Shown here: positions 8,664 to 17,169 of the stretch, piece after piece
How the letters are laid out: each line of letters opens with the position of its first letter
Numbering within the stretch: position 1 is the stretch's first letter
Assembly: GCF_003335675.1 (NCBI RefSeq)
Contig: NZ_QPHL01000010.1
Span: forward strand, 1-64,000
DNA: 64,000 nucleotides
DNA from: Winogradskyella sp. KYW1333
Lineage (GTDB): Bacteria; Bacteroidota; Bacteroidia; Flavobacteriales; Flavobacteriaceae
Reading direction: 5' to 3'
Notes under the pieces: generated by a model
What the model saw: the letters and a program-made list of their open reading frames with translations, nothing else
Databases searched by the model: none
Told to the model about the DNA's origin: nothing
Made by a program: the position numbers and the translations under genes

Positions 8664-11024
8664 ATGAAATATTATTGTTATTATGTTTTGGTTTGCATTC
8701 TTCTAGTGTCTTGCCAAAAAGATTATGATAAAAACCTAAAACCATTTCATTTTATCCCAGAAACTTCAGATCTTATTATTAAGGTTAATGCTTTAAATGA
8801 CTTTAGTATTAGTTTGGAGTCTAACCCAATTCTTTATTCCTTATATAATGAGGACATAAAAAATATAGAATCCTTAATAAGTAAATTTAATTTTACATCT
8901 CCTATATACATAGCTTTTAAAGAAAAATCAATTAACAAGACGGAATTCCTAATCCTTTCTAAAGGTGAAATTGATTTATTTGCGTCTGATAGTTTATCAA
9001 GTAATCTTCGGGAAGGAATCAAAAACTCCGAAGTAACTAAAATAATTATTGATTCAACGGACTTTTATTATAACCATATTAACGGAGTGTTTATTGGATC
9101 GAATAATGCAGATTATGGCTCTAGATTAAACACAAAAGATATATCATCGGAATTTTATGATTTAATTGAAACAATAGATAATTCTGCACTGGCATCTGTG
9201 ATTTTTAAAAGTGATAATATTAAATACTCAGATTTGTTGTTCTCAGAATTTTTGAATGATGAGTATGCCATTATTGATATCAATCAAAATTCTGGTAACA
9301 TATCCTTTAATGGTATCGTAACAAATACTGATACTTTAAACGATATACTTTCTAAAATTAAGTATACTTTACCACAAAAAATAAATACATCACTAATAGC
9401 TCCCAGCGACACAAAAGAATTAAAGAGCCTTTTATTTGATGATTACTCAAAACTTAGAAAAAACTTTAAGGATACAACCATTGTAGGTACTGATAATTTA
9501 AAGTCTTTTTTAACTTACAGTGGTGAAATCGCCCTTATTGACAATGCTTTAATTCTACATTCATTGGATACAGATTTATTAATAGAGTCAATTGATGATA
9601 AAAGCTTTAAAGAATCATTTAGAGAAATAGATATCTATAGTTTTGGTAAACCAGACTTTTTTAAATATCAGTTTCAGCCTGTTATTACATTTGACAAGTC
9701 ATCTTATTTCTTTACAAAAGATGATTTTGTAATATTTTCTAGCAAAGTTGAATATTTAAAAAAAATAATAACTGATTATTTAAGCAATAAAACACTCGCG
9801 AATTCTGAAGCTTTTCAATACATACAAGAAAACTTAAGTGACGAATCTTCCATTTTTATTTATAAAAACTCTGAGAATTTATCTGATATTTTTAATTCAA
9901 ATTTAGCTGGATATGATGCCAATGCGGTACAATATATCTATGAAGACGATTATGCCCATATAAATGGAATTATTGAAAAATTCAAGAAGAAAAGAAGTGC
10001 TAAAACCATTGCAGAAAATTTTAATACTAGCATTGAGGATGATATTATTCTAGGTCCTCAGGTTGTAACTAACCATCTAAATAGAACCAAGGATATTGTA
10101 ATACAAGATACAAAGAACAACCTTTATCTTATATCAAGTGCTGGAAACATATTATGGAAGAAAAAATTACAAGACAAAATTTTAGGTGAAATTGAGCAAA
10201 TAGATATTTATAAAAATGGACGTCTTCAGCTTGCTTTTGCAACTTCAAAAAGAGTGTATGTTATAGATAGAAATGGTAAGGATGTTGGACCCTTCCCGTT
10301 AAAGTTTAATGACCCCATTACAAAACCATTATCTGTATTTGATTACGACAAGAAAAAAGATTACAGGTTATTAGTCGCCCAAGACAAAAATCTGTTAATG
10401 TATAATACTAGAGCTAAGATTGTAAATGGTTTTAAATACAAAAGCAATAGTGGTACAATAATCACTCAACCAAAACACTTTAGAATTGGTAATAAGGACT
10501 TCATTGTTTTTGGTGCAGGTGAAAGACTTAAAATACTCAATAGAAGAGGTTCTGATCGTGTTATAGTGAATGACAAAATTAGATTTTCAAAAAATCAGAT
10601 TTATTTGCATCAAAATAAGTTCACAACAACTAACACATTAGGCCAGTTAATACAAGTCAACGCAAAAGGTGAAAAATCAACTAAACAAATAAATCTATCC
10701 AAAAACCATGTAATTGATGCTACGAGCAAAACGCTGGTTAATTTAGATGAAAACAAATTACAAATTAGAGCTAATACCGTAGATTTAGATTTTGGCGATT
10801 ATACCAATCCACAAATATTCTATCTTAACAATAAAATTTATGTAACTACCACAGATTTACAAACCAAAAAAATCTATTTATTTGATAGCCAAGGAAAACC
10901 TATTCCAAATTTTCCTATATATGGAACTTCAGAAGCAATTTTAACCAATTTAGATAGCGATAGAAATTTAGAATTAGTTACTTTAAGCGACAGCAAAACA
11001 ATACTAACTTATAAACTTTATTGA
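8664..11024 (+). CDS. Large lipoprotein with DUF3352-like N-terminal part and beta-propeller-like C-terminal part
   Basis: A 786-residue exported lipoprotein (YYVLVCILLVSCQKD, lipidated Cys at residue 17). Residues about 25-440 look like the DUF3352 type, a beta-rich fold with repeated strand-helix units. From about residue 470 there are repeated short strands such as KDIVIQDTKNNLYLISSAG, KRVYVIDRNGK and KKIYLFDSQGKPI. These resemble PQQ- or FG-GAP-like propeller blades. No catalytic residues are evident. It follows rnhB by 38 bases. The propeller suggests binding or scaffolding in the periplasm or at the outer membrane, but the function is unknown. The domain reading is by eye only. Confidence 0.7.
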   Translation: MKYYCYYVLVCILLVSCQKDYDKNLKPFHFIPETSDLIIKVNALNDFSISLESNPILYSLYNEDIKNIESLISKFNFTSPIYIAFKEKSINKTEFLILSKGEIDLFASDSLSSNLREGIKNSEVTKIIIDSTDFYYNHINGVFIGSNNADYGSRLNTKDISSEFYDLIETIDNSALASVIFKSDNIKYSDLLFSEFLNDEYAIIDINQNSGNISFNGIVTNTDTLNDILSKIKYTLPQKINTSLIAPSDTKELKSLLFDDYSKLRKNFKDTTIVGTDNLKSFLTYSGEIALIDNALILHSLDTDLLIESIDDKSFKESFREIDIYSFGKPDFFKYQFQPVITFDKSSYFFTKDDFVIFSSKVEYLKKIITDYLSNKTLANSEAFQYIQENLSDESSIFIYKNSENLSDIFNSNLAGYDANAVQYIYEDDYAHINGIIEKFKKKRSAKTIAENFNTSIEDDIILGPQVVTNHLNRTKDIVIQDTKNNLYLISSAGNILWKKKLQDKILGEIEQIDIYKNGRLQLAFATSKRVYVIDRNGKDVGPFPLKFNDPITKPLSVFDYDKKKDYRLLVAQDKNLLMYNTRAKIVNGFKYKSNSGTIITQPKHFRIGNKDFIVFGAGERLKILNRRGSDRVIVNDKIRFSKNQIYLHQNKFTTTNTLGQLIQVNAKGEKSTKQINLSKNHVIDATSKTLVNLDENKLQIRANTVDLDFGDYTNPQIFYLNNKIYVTTTDLQTKKIYLFDSQGKPIPNFPIYGTSEAILTNLDSDRNLELVTLSDSKTILTYKLY

Positions 11025-11176
11025 TCCCTACTAGCTACCTTTATTTTTAAAACTAAAAGGTAATTACTAATTTTATAATATAAATGTCCACACAGTTCTT
11101 ATCAAAGAATAATCATTAATAAGAGCCTGAGTTTCATTTAAATATAGAGGTAACCAAATCTAAAGTCCTCGAGTCC

Positions 11177-11205
11177 GAAAACGCCAAATTTATTTTGGCG
11201 TTTTC
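11177..11205 (+). terminator. Rho-independent terminator after the rnhB-lipoprotein unit
   Basis: A perfect 12-bp stem GAAAACGCCAAA (11177-11188) with TTTGGCGTTTTC (11194-11205) encloses a 5-base loop. The downstream arm contains a T run. It lies about 150 bases after the lipoprotein stop and could act in either direction. Confidence 0.7.
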
Positions 11206-11266
11206 ACTTTTATGTTCTACACCTTTTGTAGTATTGCACCTCAAATTAATAATGTAAACATCTCTA

Positions 11267-12316
11267 ATGATAAAAAGACAAAAAGCTTCCTTAAAAGCCT
11301 GTGTTATCCATAAGGTTGGTAATAAATTCAATGACACAAGAAACGCGTTTTCTGATCAGTGCGTAGACTTTGATGAAGAAACATATGAACTAATGTTACC
11401 TTACCTATTAAAATCCTTTGTTAGTACCTCTGAAAGTTTCAGGTTTCATCACCATAGTGATGTTGATTTAAATGAAATCAACACCTATTCAAACCAAATT
11501 TTCAATGGCGAAACTGAATTTGTTGAAGTATCGAAACACATCATATCTCATCTCTATGAACAAAGTAATTCTGCACAAATTAAAACTGGTGACGTACTAG
11601 TATGTCATTTTGAAAACATCCAATACGAAGATTATTTAACTGATGCCGTCGGTATATTCAAAGTTGAAAATAAAGTTCCTTTTTTTCAGACCTATTTAGA
11701 ATCTGGCAATTATGATATCCTAGTTCAAAACGGAATCCAATCAAAAAAAATTGATAAAGGTTCTTTAATATTGAATACCTCTGATATGGAAGGTAAAATT
11801 GTTTTAAGTGTTGACAACAATACTTACGATACTCAATACTGGATTAAAAGCTTTTTAAATATTAAATACCCTGATGATAGTAACCAGCACACCAAGAATT
11901 GTATTGAAATGTGTAGAGAATTTTCAAAGGAGGTTATTCAACCAAATTTTGGTGGACAAGAGAAAAGTAACTTTTTGGCCAAAACCTTTGAATTCTTTAA
12001 AGAAAATGAAATTGTAAATATTGAAACATTTAAGGAAGAGGTGTTTGATGAAGAAAATCAAATACAGCTATTTGAAGATTACAAAAAAACCTATGAGGCC
12101 GATAATAAGGTGTTGATAAGAAACCGATTTGATGTTTCAGAACGGGTACTAAAAAAACAAAAACAAAAGATTAAGACCGAAATTAAATTAGACACCAATA
12201 TTCAAATAAAACTAGATGTTGATGCACCTGATGCCTCTGCTGAATATTTAGAGAGAGGCTATGATGCGGAGAAAAAAATGCACTTTTATAAAGTGTTTTT
12301 TAATGATGAAGCTTAA
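11267..12316 (+). CDS. Nucleoid-associated protein (NdpA/YejK family)
   Basis: A 349-residue protein resembling the 37-kDa nucleoid-associated family (PF04245) in its Bacteroidota form. The N-terminus MIKRQKASLKACVIHKVGNK fits the family opening, followed by a segment with VSKHIISHLYEQS and LVCHFENIQYEDYLTDAVGIFK. The C-terminus ends with IKLDVDAPDASAEYLERGYD and KMHFYKVFFNDEA. E. coli NdpA binds the nucleoid and is not essential; the role in flavobacteria is not established. It stands alone between a terminator upstream and a decayed gene downstream. Confidence 0.85.
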   Translation: MIKRQKASLKACVIHKVGNKFNDTRNAFSDQCVDFDEETYELMLPYLLKSFVSTSESFRFHHHSDVDLNEINTYSNQIFNGETEFVEVSKHIISHLYEQSNSAQIKTGDVLVCHFENIQYEDYLTDAVGIFKVENKVPFFQTYLESGNYDILVQNGIQSKKIDKGSLILNTSDMEGKIVLSVDNNTYDTQYWIKSFLNIKYPDDSNQHTKNCIEMCREFSKEVIQPNFGGQEKSNFLAKTFEFFKENEIVNIETFKEEVFDEENQIQLFEDYKKTYEADNKVLIRNRFDVSERVLKKQKQKIKTEIKLDTNIQIKLDVDAPDASAEYLERGYDAEKKMHFYKVFFNDEA

Positions 12317-12487
12317 TTAACTAAACAATACACCAAATTCTATCTTAAATTTCTCTTAAGACTACCAAATATCAATTTATATATTTCATTTGAATTGTAT
12401 ATTGGAGATAAATAGGTTGGTAAGACAAATTTGTCCCTCAATGTTACTTATTCTAAAATTAGATTATTAACTATTAAATCAATAATT

Positions 12488-12746
12488 ATGAGCTTAATAT
12501 CTGATAATATAATACTTGGACCAAATGGTAGAGATTTTGGAACCGATGCTGTAGAAAAAAAGATTTAGATTGCATATAAAATAGAATTCTTGGTTTAGAT
12601 GGAATTAAATCCGTAAAGGTTAACATGGATATATTCCCTAAAAAGTTACAGTATATGTTTCTAAACTTATCAGTGTAGAAGAACTAAAGAAAACAGCTAA
12701 AACCACAGGTTTTCATGCAGTTCCAACTAAAGCTTTTGAAGTATAG
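12488..12746 (+). pseudogene. Decayed heavy-metal-associated (HMA)-domain small protein gene
   Basis: An ATG at 12488 opens MSLISDNIILGPNGRDFGTD and stops at a TAG after KKI. After a frame change, ILGLDGIKSVKVNMDIFPKK reads on. After another, KVTVYVSKLISVEELKK leads to TGFHAVPTKAFEV and a stop at 12744-12746. Joined, these pieces match the layout of a roughly 85-residue ferredoxin-like HMA-domain protein common in Flavobacteriaceae. I see no CxxC metal-binding pair. An internal stop and at least one frameshift mean it cannot be translated whole. It is the main content of the gap 12317-12798; I see nothing else coding there. Confidence 0.7.
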
Positions 12747-12798
12747 CTTCAAGATTTTATAGACATTCAATAGTGTAGCAAATTAATTTTTACATACA

Positions 12799-13497
12799 CT
12801 AAATGAAATTTGCTTCGAAGAGGTTACCAAAATGTTTCAAAATCTTTGCCTTTACCTCTTCTTCATCAACATATTTTAACTTTAATTCATTATTTAAAGA
12901 AGTAACAGCTTTACCTCTTATACCGCATGGAATTATATTATCAAAATAACCCAAATCCGCATTTACATTAAGAGCAAAACCATGCATAGTTACCCATCGG
13001 CTAGCTCTAACTCCCATAGCACAAATTTTACGCGCAAATGGTGTTCCAACATCCAACCAAACACCTGTTTCACCAGGACTTCGTTCCGTCGTTATACCGT
13101 ATTCTGCCAACGTAAGAATTATAATCTCTTCTAAAAGCCTAAGGTATTTATGAATATCTGTAAAGAAATTATCTAAGTCTAAAATCGGATATCCAACGAT
13201 TTGACCAGGGCCATGATATGTTATATCGCCACCTCTATTAATCTTATAAAAGGTCGCACCTTTTTCTGTTAATTGAGGTTCAGACAAGAGTAAATTAGAC
13301 AAATCGCCACTCTTACCCAAGGTATAAACATGAGGATGCTCAACAAAGAGAAAATGATTGTCGGTTGCGAATCCAGCATCTTCTCTTCTATTCTTTATTT
13401 TGGTATCTAAAATTGCCTTAAAAAGAGTTTCTTGATAATCCCAAGTATCCTTAAAATCTTTTAAACCTAAATCCTCTAGTTTTATATCCTTATTCAT
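12799..13497 (-). CDS. lipB: Octanoyl-[acyl carrier protein]:protein N-octanoyltransferase
   Basis: A 232-residue cytoplasmic enzyme that moves octanoyl groups from acyl carrier protein to lipoyl domains, the first step of lipoate synthesis. LipB motifs are present: INRGGDITYHGPGQIVGYPI (substrate pocket), the catalytic Lys157 in RKICAMGV, and the acyl-accepting Cys191 in IIPCGI. The ATG at 13497 was chosen over a TTG two codons upstream. A TATCTTTG element lies 46 bases before it. Lipoylated E2 enzymes such as the one encoded near 36-37 kb are natural targets. The ring of conserved residues is complete, so it should be active. Confidence 0.96.
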   Translation of the reverse strand: MNKDIKLEDLGLKDFKDTWDYQETLFKAILDTKIKNRREDAGFATDNHFLFVEHPHVYTLGKSGDLSNLLLSEPQLTEKGATFYKINRGGDITYHGPGQIVGYPILDLDNFFTDIHKYLRLLEEIIILTLAEYGITTERSPGETGVWLDVGTPFARKICAMGVRASRWVTMHGFALNVNADLGYFDNIIPCGIRGKAVTSLNNELKLKYVDEEEVKAKILKHFGNLFEANFI

Positions 13498-13543
13498 TAT
13501 CAAATAACAAAAAAAATCACGTCTTAAAATGAATTTAAGAGTG

Positions 13544-13551
13544 CAAAGATA
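13544..13551 (-). promoter_or_regulatory. Putative -7 promoter element of lipB
   Basis: On the minus strand this reads TATCTTTG (exact TAnnTTTG), just after the stop of the small YqaE-like gene. It gives lipB its own promoter with a leader of about 40 bases. Confidence 0.45.
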
Positions 13552-13556
13552 AGCAA

Positions 13557-13715
13557 TTATCTATCGGGATTATTTAAAATAACTAAGGCCGCAATAACAC
13601 CTGGAACCCAACCGCAAAACCATAATAAAAATACTATAAATATTGATCCACATCCTTTATCAAAAACTGCTAAAGGTGGACAAATAATGGAAAGTAAAAC
13701 ACGCCAAATACTCAT
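13557..13715 (-). CDS. YqaE/Pmp3 family small membrane protein
   Basis: A 52-residue hydrophobic protein starting MSIWRVLLSIICPPLAVF. It has two membrane segments (about residues 3-19 and 25-46) separated by DKGCGS, and it ends in a short polar tail NNPDR. The double Pro in the first helix, the Gly-Cys-Gly turn and the motif LWFCGWVPGVIAAL are the signature of the YqaE/Pmp3 (UPF0057) family. These proteins sit in the cytoplasmic membrane and are often stress-induced, but their activity is not settled. It lies 59 bases upstream of lipB on the same strand. Confidence 0.9.
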   Translation of the reverse strand: MSIWRVLLSIICPPLAVFDKGCGSIFIVFLLWFCGWVPGVIAALVILNNPDR

Positions 13716-13772
13716 ATTCTCGTTTGATGAATTGATGATTAAAACTTCAAAACAAAAGTTAAAAATTGTCTC

Positions 13773-13939
13773 ATTGAGTTTGCCGATCTAACATCTAACA
13801 TTTTAAAAAGCAATATGAAAAAAACATTTTTAATTTGGTAAACTCAATAGGACAAACCAACTAAATATTGTTTTTTCTATACAGATTTTTATTAATCTGT
13901 ATCCATATGACGCAAAGTGTTATAAGTTGTTACACTTTG
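13773..13939. other. Hairpin-rich non-coding region upstream of lysS
   Basis: The gap 13716-14253 holds no convincing gene. Three inverted repeats stand out. ATTGAGTTTGCC (13773-13784) pairs with GGTAAACTCAAT (13837-13848), allowing one G-U pair. ATACAGATT (13879-13887) pairs perfectly with AATCTGTAT (13894-13902). CAAAGTGT (13913-13920) pairs perfectly with ACACTTTG (13932-13939). None has a clear terminator U run. They could be a small structured RNA, a remnant of a mobile repeat, or chance in AT-rich DNA. The stretch 13940-14220 shows no feature I can name. Confidence 0.35.
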
Positions 13940-14225
13940 GATATTTATCTATTTCAAACTATCCTATTTTTATGTAGTTTCACTTTATGCGCTATTTGTT
14001 CTTATTATTCTTTTTTTGTTTAGTTCTATTAAATTTATGTTGTTTTCAATCTTCTAATAATCTGGATAAAACGCAGCACTAAATAACAACAATAGCTCTA
14101 AATAAATAATGATAATTGTCACTACAAACCTTTACAAAATTGATATTTCAAGTATTTTTAAAACTTTTATTATTTCACGGAATGCAATTTATTCTAAAAG
14201 ATTTCATACTACTTTTGAAATAGTT

Positions 14226-14233
14226 TAATTTTG
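14226..14233 (+). promoter_or_regulatory. Putative -7 promoter element of lysS
   Basis: TAATTTTG, an exact TAnnTTTG match ending 20 bases before the lysS ATG. No properly spaced -33 TTG was found. Confidence 0.5.
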
Positions 14234-14253
14234 CGCTTTTAAAAATTAACAGA

Positions 14254-15945
14254 ATGCAACTTTCAGAACAAGAATTAGTAAGACGAGAAAAGTTAAGCAA
14301 ACTTAGGGCTTTAGGTGTAAATCCATACCCAGCCGACCTATTTCCAGTAAACCACACTTCTAAACAGATTAAATCTAATTATGAAGAAGGTAGAAAAGTT
14401 ATTGTTGCTGGTAGATTGATGTCTCGCAGAATTCAAGGTAAAGCATCATTCGCTGAATTGCAGGACAGTGAAGGTCGTATTCAAGTATATTTTAATAGAG
14501 ACGAAATTTGTCCTGGTGAAGACAAGACACAATATAACGATGTATATAAAAAGCTTTTAGATATTGGTGATTTCATTGGTATAGAAGGTGAATTATTTAC
14601 AACACAAGTAGGCGAAAAAACGGTTATGGTTAAAGAATTCAGTCTTTTGAGTAAAGCCTTAAAACCATTGCCGTTACCAAAACAAGACTCAGAGGGAAAT
14701 ACCTATGATGAGTTTAATGATCCTGAGTTGCGTTATCGTCAGCGCTATGCAGATTTAGCCGTTAATCCTCATGTTAAAGAAGTATTTGTAAAACGCACCA
14801 AGCTTTTCAATGCTATGCGTAACTTCTTTAATGATGCAGGTTATTTTGAAGTTGAAACTCCAATATTACAGCCAATTCCTGGTGGTGCAGCGGCACGTCC
14901 ATTTATAACTCATCATAACTCATTAGATATTCCTTTATACATGAGAATTGCTAATGAATTGTACTTAAAACGACTTATTGTTGGCGGATTTGAAGGCGTT
15001 TATGAGTTTTCTAAAAACTTTAGAAATGAGGGTATGGATAGAACCCATAATCCTGAGTTCACAGCAATGGAAATTTATGTGGCTTACAAAGATTATAATT
15101 GGATGATGGACTTCTGCGAAAAACTGTTAGAATATTGTGCAATTGCTGTTAACGGTACTACAGACGCAACGTTTGGAGAACATCAAATTAGTTTTAAAGC
15201 ACCTTACAAAAGAATTACAATGCGTGATTCTATCCTAGAGTTTACAGGTTTTGATATTTACGGAAAGTCCGAAGACGAAATCAGAGAGGCTGCAAAATTT
15301 ATGGCTGTTGAAGTAGATGATACCATGGGTAAAGGAAAACTAATAGATGAAATATTCGGAGAGAAATGTGAAGGCAATTATATTCAACCAACCTTCATTA
15401 CTGATTATCCGAAAGAAATGAGTCCATTATGCAAGGAGCATAGAGAAAACCCAGAGTTGACCGAACGATTTGAACTTATGGTTTGTGGTAAAGAAATAGC
15501 AAATGCATATTCGGAGTTAAATGATCCTATTGATCAAAGAGAAAGATTTGAGCATCAATTAAAGCTCGCTCAAAAAGGTGATGATGAAGCCACTGAATTT
15601 ATAGATTATGATTTTTTAAGAGCCCTAGAATATGGTATGCCACCAACATCAGGAATGGGTATTGGCATGGATAGACTAGTAATGTTCTTAACTAATAATC
15701 AAAGTATTCAAGAAGTATTGTTTTTCCCTCAAATGAAACCTGAAAAGAAAAAGGTGGAATTAAGCGATAATGAAAAAATAATATTTGATATCCTAAAGTC
15801 TGAAAAACGAATGACTTTAACCGAATTAAAATCACAATCTGGATTGAGCAATAAAGGTTGGGACAAAGGAATAAAAGGTCTAAGTAAATTAGGCTTAACC
15901 AAAGTTGAAAAGACAGAAGAAGGGTTATTTGTAGAAATAGTCTAA
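14254..15945 (+). CDS. lysS: Lysyl-tRNA synthetase, class II
   Basis: A 563-residue class II aminoacyl-tRNA synthetase that charges tRNA-Lys. The N-terminal OB-fold anticodon-binding domain spans about residues 55-150 (VAGRLMSRRIQGKASFAELQ). The catalytic domain has motif 2 FRNEGMDRTHNPEFT and motif 3 GMGIGMDRLVMFLT. After the usual end (FFPQMKPEKK), about 60 extra residues follow that look like a small winged-helix domain (MTLTELKSQSGLSNKGWDK). As I recall, this tail is common in flavobacterial LysS. The gene is monocistronic, with its own promoter element and terminator. Confidence 0.97.
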   Translation: MQLSEQELVRREKLSKLRALGVNPYPADLFPVNHTSKQIKSNYEEGRKVIVAGRLMSRRIQGKASFAELQDSEGRIQVYFNRDEICPGEDKTQYNDVYKKLLDIGDFIGIEGELFTTQVGEKTVMVKEFSLLSKALKPLPLPKQDSEGNTYDEFNDPELRYRQRYADLAVNPHVKEVFVKRTKLFNAMRNFFNDAGYFEVETPILQPIPGGAAARPFITHHNSLDIPLYMRIANELYLKRLIVGGFEGVYEFSKNFRNEGMDRTHNPEFTAMEIYVAYKDYNWMMDFCEKLLEYCAIAVNGTTDATFGEHQISFKAPYKRITMRDSILEFTGFDIYGKSEDEIREAAKFMAVEVDDTMGKGKLIDEIFGEKCEGNYIQPTFITDYPKEMSPLCKEHRENPELTERFELMVCGKEIANAYSELNDPIDQRERFEHQLKLAQKGDDEATEFIDYDFLRALEYGMPPTSGMGIGMDRLVMFLTNNQSIQEVLFFPQMKPEKKKVELSDNEKIIFDILKSEKRMTLTELKSQSGLSNKGWDKGIKGLSKLGLTKVEKTEEGLFVEIV

Positions 15946-15972
15946 TTTCTAACATTTTCAAACACATTTAAT

Positions 15973-16002
15973 AAGGAACTATATAATTATGGTTCCTTTT
16001 TT
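15973..16002 (+). terminator. Rho-independent terminator of lysS
   Basis: AAGGAAC (15973-15979) pairs with GTTCCTT (15992-15998) around an AT-rich loop that can itself pair (ATATAATTAT). A run of six T follows. Confidence 0.75.
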
Positions 16003-16095
16003 GATACGATTAGATTCCCATTCAACCAAATAAACTTGCTTTTTTATTCATTTTTGTTAAATTCGCTCTGCTATTAACCTTCATCAGGCCCAAAA

Positions 16096-17076
16096 ATGAA
16101 GCAACTTACGTCCCTCCTATTAGTTTTAATTTTCGTCTTTTCTTGCGTAAGTGATGATGGTATGACTATAGTTGAAACACCTGCTGTAGTTGCGGAATTT
16201 AAGACAAATCTTTCTGAATTAAATCTTTATTCAGGTGACATTAGTGATCTCATCATTTCGCCTAAGGCATTCGAATATGAAATAGGTACACCTCTTTTTT
16301 CAGATTATGCTCACAAAGAACGATTAATTGCATTACCTGATAATACATCGTTACAGTACAATGGTGACGGACTTCCAATATTTCCAGATAACACGGTCAT
16401 AGCAAAAACTTTTTATTACAATTTAGATGAACGTGATTTATCAATGGGGAGACAAATCATAGAAACAAGAGTGCTCATAAAATCCAATGGAATCTGGGAA
16501 TATGGAGATTATAAGTGGAATGCAGATCAGACTGAAGCTGTATTAGATCCTAGCGGAAGTATATTACCAATTACATGGATTGATATTGAAGGTAACGAAA
16601 GATCTACCCAATATGAAATTCCATCAAATCAGGATTGTTTTTCCTGTCATAGCAGTTATGACGATACAACGCCAATAGGACCTAAACTGAGATCTTTGAA
16701 TTTTGACAGAAATGGTGTTAATCAGCTACAGAATTTAATAAATACAGGCCAACTTACAGGAATAACAGAAGTAAGTTCAATTGACAGTGTACCAAATTGG
16801 CAAGACTTGTCCTATTCAATGGAAGAAAGATCTAGAGCTTACTTTGAAGTAAATTGTGCACACTGTCATATTCCTGGTGGGTTTTGTGATGATCAATCCA
16901 CCTTAAATTTAGACTTCTCAACACCGTTTAGCGAAACAAATATTGTGGAAAGAAAACAAAGTATATCATTTAGAATTTCTGAAAACAATCCAGGTTTCAG
17001 CATGCCATTTATTGGGACAACTTTATTGCATGAAGAAGGTATTTCATTAATCCAAGAATTTTTAGACAGCCTTTAG
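16096..17076 (+). CDS. Exported lipoprotein with two CxxCH heme sites, SO2930/HNE_0200-like
   Basis: A 326-residue lipoprotein (VLIFVFSCVSD, lipidated Cys at residue 17). It has two heme c attachment motifs, CFSCH at residue 181 and CAHCH at residue 254. The region between has PIGPKLRSLNFDRNG, and the N-terminal half includes TPLFSDYAHKERLIALP and KTFYYNLDE. These phrases match the SO2930 (HNE_0200) family of diheme c-type cytochromes, of unknown function. The product should sit at the membrane facing the periplasm and carry electrons. No oxidase or dehydrogenase partner is nearby. The next gene, a metalloprotease, begins 93 bases on. Confidence 0.85.
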   Translation: MKQLTSLLLVLIFVFSCVSDDGMTIVETPAVVAEFKTNLSELNLYSGDISDLIISPKAFEYEIGTPLFSDYAHKERLIALPDNTSLQYNGDGLPIFPDNTVIAKTFYYNLDERDLSMGRQIIETRVLIKSNGIWEYGDYKWNADQTEAVLDPSGSILPITWIDIEGNERSTQYEIPSNQDCFSCHSSYDDTTPIGPKLRSLNFDRNGVNQLQNLINTGQLTGITEVSSIDSVPNWQDLSYSMEERSRAYFEVNCAHCHIPGGFCDDQSTLNLDFSTPFSETNIVERKQSISFRISENNPGFSMPFIGTTLLHEEGISLIQEFLDSL

Positions 17077-17169
17077 TTGGCGTTAAATAAATACTAAAGT
17101 CAGGTTTTTAACACAGACATTGCTCTTGTAATCCGTATTTTCAGACGAATTTTTAAAAAACCGACTAAC

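Noticed and set aside
11134-11337. Short minus-strand open frame over the terminator and the start of the nucleoid-associated gene
   Set aside because: It spans a clear terminator hairpin and has no conserved features.
13773-13939. Repeated hairpins as a possible CRISPR array
   Set aside because: The three inverted repeats differ in sequence and there are no regular direct repeats or spacers, and no cas genes occur in the window.
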